Positions 1 to 5,587 of a stretch of DNA of 5,587 bases are shown piece after piece; position 1 is the stretch's first letter; each line of letters opens with the position of its first letter. Origin of the DNA: Candidatus Thorarchaeota archaeon (GTDB lineage: Archaea; Asgardarchaeota; Thorarchaeia; Thorarchaeales; Thorarchaeaceae); the NCBI GenBank assembly GCA_030642465.1, contig DAOWNS010000131.1, positions 1 to 5,587 on the forward strand, in the 5' to 3' direction. Made by a program: the position numbers and the translations under genes. The notes below the pieces were generated by a model, which was not told the origin of the DNA, did no database searches, and saw nothing but the letters and a program-made list of their open reading frames with translations.

Positions 1-881
1 GGTGGAACATACGAATGCACGACATCTGAGAAGACACATGTGCCGACAAGATCTCTTCTCTCCATCCCTATATGCGTCAAAAGAACTGCCGCCCGAATTG
101 CGTACTCGAGCTTTGTGTTCTCTGGATAGCCATTGCCCATACTTCCGCTAGAATCAACCATGCAGACAACTTGGATGTTCTTCTCCATCTCGAACTGCTT
201 GATGACCATGTCACCACGCTTTGCACTGCTTTTCCAATCAATCAACCTGAAGGGATCCCCGGGGACATACTGTCGAAAGCCCGCGAAGTCAGTCCCCATG
301 CCGACAGTCTTTGTCCTATGAGAACCAAACATGAGGCCAAGCTGCCTTTGCTTGCCCATCGCCTCAAGACGTCGGACATCCTTCCAGGTAGGATACACGA
401 GAACTTCTGTCTTCTCCTTCAATACGCGCTTGAAATAATGCATCCCCAGACGATCACGCATAATCACCTCAGTGGGACCCAAGAAGTAGCGCCCTCGCAT
501 CCGTGCCTGTAGGATGTACGAAAAAGTCATGCTGCTCCCCGGTTCTATTCGGGAAGCGATGAAGTTCTCTCCAATAGCGAGAATCCAAGTTTCCGGATAG
601 CGGTCCCAGACTTCAATGAAATCAAAATGTCGACTTGATGTGTTCTTTATAGTGACTCGCACACGCAGGAAATCCCCTGAGAAGACTTTCACCTTGTCAA
701 TCTGGCGATCTACCTCGATGCCAGCGATGTTGGCGGTTAACGCAAAGAAGGGGAGTGTCACAACCAGTCCTACTATGAGATACACACCTAGTAAAGCCAA
801 GTAGGTGTTAACGAAAACGAATCCACTCGTAAGGAGCAGAACGCCTGCGAACAGCACCACAAAGCCTCTTTGCGTGATCAC
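1..881 (-). CDS. DUF58 membrane protein with VWA domain, 3' end missing
   Basis: Partial; 293 complete codons are visible before the left edge. The GTG at 881-879 is the only usable start, since the frame upstream contains no ATG, GTG or TTG before an in-frame TGA at 920-918. GGAG lies 10 bases ahead. The N-terminus (V-I-T-Q-R-G-F) is typical of DUF58. Two membrane helices, about 5-24 and 28-48, form a hairpin, placing the rest probably in the cytoplasm with MoxR. A beta-sandwich follows (about 55-165), containing R-G-R-Y-F-L-G-P (129-136) and M-R-D-R-L-G (141-146). The DUF58 signature is at about 199-222: D-F-x-G-F-R-x-Y-V-P-G-D-P-F-R-x-I-D-W-K-S-S-A-K-R. The VWA domain then begins, with MIDAS motif D243-x-S245-x-S247 in M-V-D-S-S-G-S-M-G. 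The last visible segment, V-F-S-D-V-V-H-S-Y-V-P, matches the VWA strand after helix 2. The protein is the likely metal-binding adaptor that couples the MoxR ATPase to membrane clients. Confidence 0.95.
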   Translation of the reverse strand, partial: MITQRGFVVLFAGVLLLTSGFVFVNTYLALLGVYLIVGLVVTLPFFALTANIAGIEVDRQIDKVKVFSGDFLRVRVTIKNTSSRHFDFIEVWDRYPETWILAIGENFIASRIEPGSSMTFSYILQARMRGRYFLGPTEVIMRDRLGMHYFKRVLKEKTEVLVYPTWKDVRRLEAMGKQRQLGLMFGSHRTKTVGMGTDFAGFRQYVPGDPFRLIDWKSSAKRGDMVIKQFEMEKNIQVVCMVDSSGSMGNGYPENTKLEYAIRAAVLLTHIGMERRDLVGTCVFSDVVHSYVP

Positions 882-882
882 T

Positions 883-921
883 TCACATCGTCTCCAGCAG
901 CATGTACGTGAATTCTCTCAT
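883..921 (-). other. 12-codon mini-ORF between moxR and the DUF58 gene
   Basis: The ATG at 921-919 follows the moxR TAA (924-922) with no gap. The frame runs 12 codons (M-R-E-F-T-Y-M-L-L-E-T-M) and ends TGA at 885-883, one base before the DUF58 GTG. It could keep ribosomes moving across the only 40-base gap in the operon. It is equally likely to be chance in so short a stretch, and I do not claim a functional peptide. Confidence 0.15.
892..895 (-). promoter_or_regulatory. Short Shine-Dalgarno site of the DUF58 gene
   Basis: GGAG lies 10 bases before the GTG start at 881. It is shorter than the sites of the other genes and is paired with a non-ATG start, so this reading frame may be translated less efficiently or by coupling from upstream. 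Confidence 0.5.
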
Positions 922-1911
922 TTACCTTGGACAGTCTACTTCGCCAAGTATCTTCGAAACGATCCGTTGGACAGTAAGTCCTTCGAGCTCAGCTTCGGGC
1001 TTCAGAATCAACCTATGATTGAGTGTCTGAACGCACAGCTTCCGTACATCCTCAGGCACGACATAATCACGATTCAGCATCGCCGCACGACTCTTCGATG
1101 CACTCATGAGCACCAACGATGCGCGCGGTGAGCCACCGAGTAGTATTTGGGGATCGTTGCGCGTACGTACAACGATGTCTCGGATGTAGTTGATGATGTC
1201 CTCCTCTATGAAAACTGTCCTGCAGGTATTTTGCATTGTAATGATTGTATTGGGATCTGCAAGCACACGCAAGTCCGTGGCCATCCCAATGTGTTTCCGA
1301 CGTACGATTTCAACCTCTTCGCTATCAGTCGGATAACCGAGTATCAATCTGAACATGAACCTGTCAAGTTGTGCTTCTGGCAGAGGGTATGTACCCTCCT
1401 GTTCCACTGGATTCTGTGTTGCGACTATCAAGAAGGGCCTTGGTAGCTTACGCGTAACGCCCTCGATTGAAACTTGTCGCTCCTCCATCACTTCAAGCAG
1501 CGCGCTCTGCGATTTTGGAGGACAGCGGTTGATTTCATCAGCCAGAACCAGATTCGCGAATACGGGACCCTTACGGTACCAGAATTCACCTGATTTCTGG
1601 TTGAAAACGTTGCTGCCCAAGAGGTCAGCAGGTAATGTGTCAACGGTAAGCTGAATTCTCTTGAAAGCACAGCCCAGGATGGAGGCAAAGGTTCTCGCCA
1701 TGTAGGTCTTTGCAATACCTGGTACACCTTCAAGGACCACATGTCCGTTTGACAGGAAAGCAATGAGTACCTCCATGAGAATGTCAGTCTTGCCAACTAT
1801 AACACGGTTGCACTCTTTGATTATCTCGGTCGTCAAATCATGGACTTCTTGGATGGTCATCACCTGGGACACATCGGCTTGACCTTGGTCTGTTGCATCT
1901 TCTGTTGTCAT
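922..1911 (-). CDS. MoxR-family AAA+ ATPase
   Basis: 329 residues, full length for the family. The ATG at 1911 has GAGGTGG 10 bases upstream; M18 is a weaker alternative start. It carries the complete AAA_3 core. Walker A is G-V-P-G-I-A-K-T (62-69), with Ala in place of the second Gly before Lys, as is common in MoxR proteins. The I-Q-L-T-x-D-x-L-P-A-D-L-L-G block is at 86-99. Walker B is L-V-L-A-D-E-I-N-R (121-129), with D125 and E126. Sensor 1 is A-T-Q-N-P (164-168). The P-E-A-Q-L-D-R-F segment with arginine finger R184 follows, and sensor 2 is G-G-S-P-R-A (259-264) with R263. The C-terminal AAA lid ends the protein. MoxR ATPases form hexamers and work with VWA-domain partners as chaperones in the maturation or assembly of protein complexes. 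The DUF58/VWA gene immediately downstream is the expected partner. The substrate here is not known; the membrane and surface proteins encoded upstream are candidates. Confidence 0.97.
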   Translation of the reverse strand: MTTEDATDQGQADVSQVMTIQEVHDLTTEIIKECNRVIVGKTDILMEVLIAFLSNGHVVLEGVPGIAKTYMARTFASILGCAFKRIQLTVDTLPADLLGSNVFNQKSGEFWYRKGPVFANLVLADEINRCPPKSQSALLEVMEERQVSIEGVTRKLPRPFLIVATQNPVEQEGTYPLPEAQLDRFMFRLILGYPTDSEEVEIVRRKHIGMATDLRVLADPNTIITMQNTCRTVFIEEDIINYIRDIVVRTRNDPQILLGGSPRASLVLMSASKSRAAMLNRDYVVPEDVRKLCVQTLNHRLILKPEAELEGLTVQRIVSKILGEVDCPR

Positions 1912-1921
1912 GCTAGTTGTT

Positions 1922-1928
1922 CCACCTC
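1922..1928 (-). promoter_or_regulatory. Shine-Dalgarno site of moxR
   Basis: GAGGTGG lies 10 bases before the ATG at 1911, directly after the TAA (1932-1930) of the DUF4350 gene. It is among the strongest ribosome-binding sites in the window, consistent with high synthesis of the hexameric ATPase relative to its membrane partners (inference). Confidence 0.8.
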
Positions 1929-1929
1929 A

Positions 1930-3321
1930 TTATGTTTTGATTAGTAGTTTCTCGATATCGCGCATCCAGAAGAATAGCGACATCATCTCACTCTCTTTGA
2001 TCTTCATTCCCGGTTTCGCGGAAATTTCCTCGATTCGTCGAACTGTCTTGAAGAACTTGTCCTCTGTCAACCGGGGATCTTTGTCTCTAGCCAGAGCCCA
2101 CATCTTCTTCGAGTCATACTGGTCCCACATGTGCTTCGTCTGCAGTCCTCGCCGCATCTTTCTGTAAATCATCTTGACTACCCGGGCATAGTTGCCCTCG
2201 GTTCGGTAGTATGTCATCCTCTCGCTGAAATAGGTCTGACCTCTCCTTAGGAAGACTTCGGATACGTTCTTGACTTCAGGTTTCTTAATCTCTGGCAGAT
2301 ACTTTTTGATGCCAAGAGCGGTCATAATGGGATACAGCGGTGCAATGAAAGGTATGGCACTCATCCACATTATTCTGCCTAAGAATTGACCGAACCAGAA
2401 CTCCGCTGAGTTTGGCGGTACTGCGAGCAGTTGTTCGCAGAAGAGAACTGGCGTTTCCGCATCACTAAACGAGAGCCAATCCATAATGTTCATCCCGAAC
2501 CGCTGGTTTCCAGCAAACCTCTCCATCATATCATTAGTGAATATGCTAGGATCACTGACTGCTACAAGTCTCCCTGAACGGCCCCCTGTCAAACTGGGGA
2601 CTTCAAGCACACCTGCTACAGGAAGCCGACCCGCCCATTCGCCGGGGTCTGGACTCGGGTCTGGTTGGCTTGTGTTAGTTTCACACCAGGATCTTGTTGA
2701 TGACCACGCAACAGCTGCTAGCGGAGACCCGAGAAGGCAAGTTGGACTCAGAGTCGATGCCCAGTTAAGATGCAAGTCACTCACCCCATTCGTTACAGGA
2801 TGGCTTACGAAATCCCTGATAATTGGGAATCTTGGGCTAATATCGTGGGAGTCTAGGTCAAGAAGAAGACCGCGTGTAAAGGAGAGGAATCCATCCACCC
2901 CCGCTTGTTCCAGCTGCGCACCGCCCATCATGCTGAAGAGATACTCATTGAGCAAGAAGAACGAATTGTTTGCGGTCCCAAAATCGTCCGCCACCATGAC
3001 ACTGCCGCCATTTGACAGATGAGTGAATACCGAGAATACAGTATCTGAACTGAAGTCTCTGACGGGGCCCGTGATGACCAGCACCGCAGAGCCATTGTAT
3101 CTACTAACAATGCTCATGGAGGACTGGATCGCCAATACCTGATTCCCATTTTCCTCGATCATAGAGCGATAAGTGCTGAGCCCATTCCATTCAGTGTTGT
3201 AGATTGAGAAGTCCTGTGTGTAAGTCCCTGAGGCTCCAGTGAGAGTGCTGCCGATCATGAATCCAGCTGGAAGCCAAACTAGAACGAACAACACTATCCA
3301 AAGACTCTCTTTCCAGCCCAT
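1930..3321 (-). CDS. DUF4350-type two-pass membrane protein with GATase-like ectodomain
   Basis: 463 residues. The ATG at 3321 is supported by AGGTGAG five bases upstream. Membrane helix 1 is at about 7-25 and helix 2 at about 316-336. The basic residues of the C-terminal region imply that residues 28-315 face outside and 337-463 lie in the cytoplasm. The ectodomain starts with a segment describing an event of the type Y-N-T-x-W-N-G-x-S-x-Y (41-51), and contains a strand-turn motif G-G-S-V-M-V-A-D-D-F-G (105-115) characteristic of DUF4350 and its class-I glutamine-amidotransferase-like fold. A later strand, R-L-V-A-V-S-D-P-S-I-F-T-N (251-263), fits the D-x-x-x-F-x-N pattern of the same fold. 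No catalytic Cys nucleophile is seen at the expected elbow, so it is probably a non-enzymatic sensor or ligand-binding domain. A Pro/Asp-rich insert lies at 219-228. The C-terminal region (337-463) is basic and helical, with a DUF4129-like motif at 376-387. It sits directly upstream of moxR, with an 18-base gap. Family assignment is from pattern recognition; function is unknown. Confidence 0.83.
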   Translation of the reverse strand: MGWKESLWIVLFVLVWLPAGFMIGSTLTGASGTYTQDFSIYNTEWNGLSTYRSMIEENGNQVLAIQSSMSIVSRYNGSAVLVITGPVRDFSSDTVFSVFTHLSNGGSVMVADDFGTANNSFFLLNEYLFSMMGGAQLEQAGVDGFLSFTRGLLLDLDSHDISPRFPIIRDFVSHPVTNGVSDLHLNWASTLSPTCLLGSPLAAVAWSSTRSWCETNTSQPDPSPDPGEWAGRLPVAGVLEVPSLTGGRSGRLVAVSDPSIFTNDMMERFAGNQRFGMNIMDWLSFSDAETPVLFCEQLLAVPPNSAEFWFGQFLGRIMWMSAIPFIAPLYPIMTALGIKKYLPEIKKPEVKNVSEVFLRRGQTYFSERMTYYRTEGNYARVVKMIYRKMRRGLQTKHMWDQYDSKKMWALARDKDPRLTEDKFFKTVRRIEEISAKPGMKIKESEMMSLFFWMRDIEKLLIKT

Positions 3322-3326
3322 CTCAA

Positions 3327-3333
3327 CTCACCT
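3327..3333 (-). promoter_or_regulatory. Shine-Dalgarno site of the DUF4350 gene
   Basis: AGGTGAG lies in the 17-base gap between the upstream TAA (3341-3339) and the ATG at 3321, five bases from the start codon. It supports M1 as the initiator and leaves no room for a separate promoter. Confidence 0.8.
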
Positions 3334-3338
3334 GTTAG

Positions 3339-3791
3339 TTACTCGAGCTTCACCTTCACGCTCGCATCAACACGCGGATACAGATCCGTGAATGTCTTGA
3401 TTGCGAACTCATAACGCTCACGTGTCATCTCATGGTGTGAGAATCGGGCTTCCTCATAGGTGTGTAGAAACTCTTCGACTGCCTCACCATCGATAGGGAG
3501 CTCTTTTACCATGCGTTTCATGTATTCGTTTGCTGTTTCCGAGTTGAGTCGTTCTGCGCCCATCTTTGAACCACACATCTGCTCGAACGTACGATATGCG
3601 AGGGTAATAGCCGCGCCGTACTTTCCAGCGTCTGCCAGCTTCTTTATGTTCCTAAGTTTGCTGGGGATATTCACCCGCTCTGTTTCTACAGTGCCTTGGA
3701 ACATTCCTCGTACATAGTATAGATAGAGTAGAACAACTATTATCGCGCCAGCGACAGCGACGATAGGAAGTATCTGGTCTAGTGTTTGCAT
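3339..3791 (-). CDS. Single-pass membrane protein with DUF4129-like cytoplasmic domain
   Basis: A protein of 150 residues. An in-frame upstream extension exists (ATG at 3815, and further up to 3911), but it would overlap the previous gene's coding end. The ATG at 3791 is preferred because AAAGGTGG sits 7 bases upstream and the membrane helix then falls at the N-terminus. One strongly hydrophobic segment spans residues 7-27. It is followed by a soluble helical region. That region contains G56-K-Y58 with A61, I62, L64 and Y66-R67, then a T-x-x-E-Y segment (86-90) and an acidic F-L-H-T-Y-E-E-A-R-F helix (108-117). This order resembles DUF4129, the helical domain usually found at the C-terminus of bacterial TgpA-type transglutaminases and in MoxR/DUF58 neighbourhoods. 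No transglutaminase core (Cys-His-Asp) is present: C73 is the only cysteine. The likely role is accessory partner of the MoxR/VWA complex at the inner face of the membrane, by context only. DUF7269-like archaeal small membrane proteins are an alternative assignment. Confidence 0.75.
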   Translation of the reverse strand: MQTLDQILPIVAVAGAIIVVLLYLYYVRGMFQGTVETERVNIPSKLRNIKKLADAGKYGAAITLAYRTFEQMCGSKMGAERLNSETANEYMKRMVKELPIDGEAVEEFLHTYEEARFSHHEMTRERYEFAIKTFTDLYPRVDASVKVKLE

Positions 3792-3795
3792 CCCA

Positions 3796-5587
3796 TTACC
3801 ACCTTTTACCTTCATGATGATTATATGACATGTTGAATCTGAAACCCGGTTTGTAAGACTTGAGGAACCGGGTGTATGATCGTCTGTATCGTGCAATGAC
3901 CAACAGTGCAATGATGCCCTCCACGGAGATTATTAGAATCCACATGATTAGCATCATCCCCGCAGGAATCTCAGCGGGACCAGTTATATTGACCGTGTAC
4001 AGGCGTGAGCGGACAGCAGTTGTTTCGAATGATGTAATTGTGATATGGTACGTGAAGGCGCCTAGCTCTGCCGGAGCCGTCACTGTGGCCGTGAATGTGC
4101 CGTCCGAGCCAGTTGTGACCCGTCTCCTTGTGGTTGTGAAATTGACTGAAATATCAATACTGCGGCCGGCTATCGGGTCCCCGTTCTCATCCATGAGTAG
4201 TCCATTGAATGTAAAAACTTGTCCGGGGCCAACCACTGTGAGAGTGCCAGACATGTCGAAATCGACGTTGTCCGTGAAGATGTGCATCGTTTCAGATGTT
4301 TCTGCAGAAGAGGGTAACACACCTGTTGTGCCCGAGTACTCAACACGGATAGTGTAGTACCCTGATGTATCCCAATCAACTGACAGAATAGAGCCGAACG
4401 TATGTTCACTATTGCTAGTGATTGCCCCAAAGCCTATCAGAGTGCTCTCAGCAGGAGAATCAAGATAGAAGGTGACTGTTGCCCCGGGTATTGCATTTCC
4501 AAGATAGTCGGTAAGACTGATGATGAAGGAATAGGTTTCGCCTGGCATGATATCGGGTGGAGTTGAGGGGTCAAAGCGCACCTGCAGGGCCGACTGCGTG
4601 AACAATGTAATGGTCCATGTGTCCAAATTGCTGTCGACATCATAGTATCCGGGCACATTTGCCAGACTGACCACATGATCACCGAGAAGATAGGCGGAAG
4701 TATTAGTCCAATATCTAGAGAAATTGCCATCTAATTGTGAAGTGGTCGTGAGAATACGACTGCCATCAATCCAGATTTCTAATATTATTCCCGGAGCTAT
4801 CCCGCCCGCGTTGGAAACATAGCCAGTTACTAACAAGGATTCGCCGACGTTCAGGTCGTTGACTAGCTGCGTGTTCAGGTGCAATTCGACCGAATCCCAA
4901 ATCTCCAGACTTTCGGGAGCAGTCTGAGCATTCTCGATAGCAGGCGTCGGTGATGAGAATCGAGCATAAATGTTGCTTGGGCCAAGCGGCTGAGTCCAAG
5001 AAATGAAGTAGACAATTGAGAAGCTTCCAGCAACGATATCGATGATAGTTGCATTATCGACAGAGATTCCGTCAAGAATGACCTCTACAACATAACCCAC
5101 CATGGCGGTGCCATTCGCAAATGTCAGGTTGCCGGAAACAGTGACTGAAGCCCCCCTATACACTAAGCTCGTACTCACATTCGCAGTGAGATTAACAGGA
5201 ATTTGTAGAACCTGAACCGGAATGGTAGACGATTGACCTGAACTGATGTAGGAATCTGCCGGTGTACAGGTAGCCCACACCTGTAGTATCCCAGCGGGCA
5301 TCGCTTCGGGGATTTGGATCACAACCCAGAATCCTCCCGTGCCATCAGTGGATAATGACGTTATAGAGAAGTTAACAAAATCAATGCTGTGGCGACCCCA
5401 GATAACAACGTCGGCAAAGGAATATGGAGTGCCATTGTCAAGGCTGAGAACACCTGAGATGTTCAAGTACTCCGAGATGTAGACAGGATCTGGTGATGCG
5501 TCAAATGGCACCCAGACCAAAGTATAGGCGTCAATGTCAATCGGGATTGGAATTGCTGTATGATTATCTATCCAGTTCACACTCGAC
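3796..5587 (-). CDS. Multi-domain Ig-like (beta-sandwich) surface protein with C-terminal membrane anchor, 5' end missing
   Basis: Partial: the frame is open to the right edge. The first possible start inside the window is a GTG at 5580, but no signal peptide follows it, so the true N-terminus almost certainly lies outside. Counting from that GTG (594 residues), I see about five tandem domains of roughly 100 residues each (about 33-127, 129-226, 228-328, 330-436, 437-533). They share an Ig/CARDB/Big-like pattern: a [SIVF]-x-G strand, then N/D-G-x-P or A-x-G turns, a hydrophobic strand and a DG-x-F/GSF turn. Thirteen N-x-S/T sequons precede the membrane helix (N6, 40, 49, 70, 130, 134, 151, 156, 176, 286, 293, 480, 531), fitting a secreted, possibly N-glycosylated region. 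One membrane segment lies at about 539-563, followed by a basic cytoplasmic tail rich in R, K and Y. The specific function is unknown; structural adhesin, surface-layer component or client of the downstream MoxR/VWA machine are all inferences. It ends TAA at 3798-3796, four bases before the next start. Confidence 0.85.
   Translation of the reverse strand, partial: SSVNWIDNHTAIPIPIDIDAYTLVWVPFDASPDPVYISEYLNISGVLSLDNGTPYSFADVVIWGRHSIDFVNFSITSLSTDGTGGFWVVIQIPEAMPAGILQVWATCTPADSYISSGQSSTIPVQVLQIPVNLTANVSTSLVYRGASVTVSGNLTFANGTAMVGYVVEVILDGISVDNATIIDIVAGSFSIVYFISWTQPLGPSNIYARFSSPTPAIENAQTAPESLEIWDSVELHLNTQLVNDLNVGESLLVTGYVSNAGGIAPGIILEIWIDGSRILTTTSQLDGNFSRYWTNTSAYLLGDHVVSLANVPGYYDVDSNLDTWTITLFTQSALQVRFDPSTPPDIMPGETYSFIISLTDYLGNAIPGATVTFYLDSPAESTLIGFGAITSNSEHTFGSILSVDWDTSGYYTIRVEYSGTTGVLPSSAETSETMHIFTDNVDFDMSGTLTVVGPGQVFTFNGLLMDENGDPIAGRSIDISVNFTTTRRRVTTGSDGTFTATVTAPAELGAFTYHITITSFETTAVRSRLYTVNITGPAEIPAGMMLIMWILIISVEGIIALLVIARYRRSYTRFLKSYKPGFRFNMSYNHHEGKRW
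3799..3806 (-). promoter_or_regulatory. Shine-Dalgarno site of the DUF4129-like gene
   Basis: AAAGGTGG lies 7 bases before the ATG at 3791. It is embedded in the last codons (K-R-W) of the upstream Ig-like gene, whose TAA follows at once. This decides the start at 3791 and points to translational coupling of the two genes. Confidence 0.8.

Noticed and set aside
72..512. Plus-strand open frame of 146 codons
   Set aside because: It is antisense to the DUF58 gene, whose minus-strand reading shows the conserved DUF58 signature and MIDAS motif across the same bases.
882..921. Possible frameshift separating the mini-ORF from the DUF58 gene
   Set aside because: The DUF58 protein already begins with the usual family N-terminus at the GTG, so no missing residues need to be explained by joining the frames.
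1706..1729. Defective Walker A in MoxR (Ala instead of Gly before Lys)
   Set aside because: G-x-P-G-x-A-K-T is a normal variant in MoxR proteins, and all other ATPase motifs are intact.
1912..1929. Internal promoter or terminator between the DUF4350 gene and moxR
   Set aside because: The gap is only 18 bases and is filled by the moxR ribosome-binding site; no hairpin, T-run or TATA-like box fits. The other gaps likewise show none.
2486..3022. Long plus-strand open frame of 178 codons
   Set aside because: It lies entirely antisense to the DUF4350 gene, has no family-like motifs, and its composition reads as the shadow of the opposite strand's codon use.
3792..3911. N-terminal extension of the DUF4129-like protein (40 more residues)
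   Set aside because: It would overlap the end of the upstream Ig-like gene, adds a Cys/His/Ser-rich non-family segment, and lacks the good ribosome-binding site found before the ATG at 3791.

Overview
The window is one tightly packed, single-direction gene block. All five genes read on the minus strand, so transcription runs from right to left. The base composition is roughly balanced, no RNA genes, mobile elements or CRISPR arrays are visible, and the gaps between genes are only 4, 17, 18 and 40 bases. Three of the starts have a strong Shine-Dalgarno sequence of the AGGTG/GGTGG type and the fourth has a shorter GGAG. The first and last genes run off the window edges, so neither the operon promoter nor its terminator is present.

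In transcription order: (1) 5587-3796, the C-terminal part of a large surface protein with about five tandem beta-sandwich (Ig/CARDB/Big-like) domains, many N-glycosylation sequons, one C-terminal membrane helix and a short basic tail; (2) 3791-3339, a 150-residue single-pass membrane protein with a DUF4129-like helical domain; (3) 3321-1930, a 463-residue two-pass membrane protein of DUF4350 type, with a GATase-like ectodomain and a basic cytoplasmic C-terminal region; (4) 1911-922, a complete MoxR-type AAA+ ATPase; (5) 881-1, the N-terminal 293 residues of a DUF58 membrane protein, cut off inside its von Willebrand A (VWA) domain just after the MIDAS motif.

MoxR plus DUF58/VWA, with DUF4350 and DUF4129 neighbours, is a known conserved association in bacteria and archaea. 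It is usually interpreted as a membrane-anchored AAA+/VWA chaperone or maturation machine acting on envelope or extracytoplasmic proteins. In this window the classic transglutaminase (TgpA) partner is absent and DUF4129 is a small separate protein. A giant Ig-like surface protein leads the visible part of the operon and is an obvious candidate client or structural partner. My inference is that this is an archaeon, possibly an Asgard (Thorarchaeota-like) or euryarchaeal lineage. The reasons are the sequon-rich surface protein, the operon layout and the separate short DUF4129 protein. Nothing in the window proves the taxon.

The most interesting observation is that the cytoplasmic tail of the DUF4350 protein and the DUF4129-like protein share a helical motif with identical spacing (G-x-Y-x-x-[AV]-[IV]-x-[LM]-x-Y-R). 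This suggests that two adjacent membrane proteins carry related cytoplasmic domains next to the MoxR/VWA pair.
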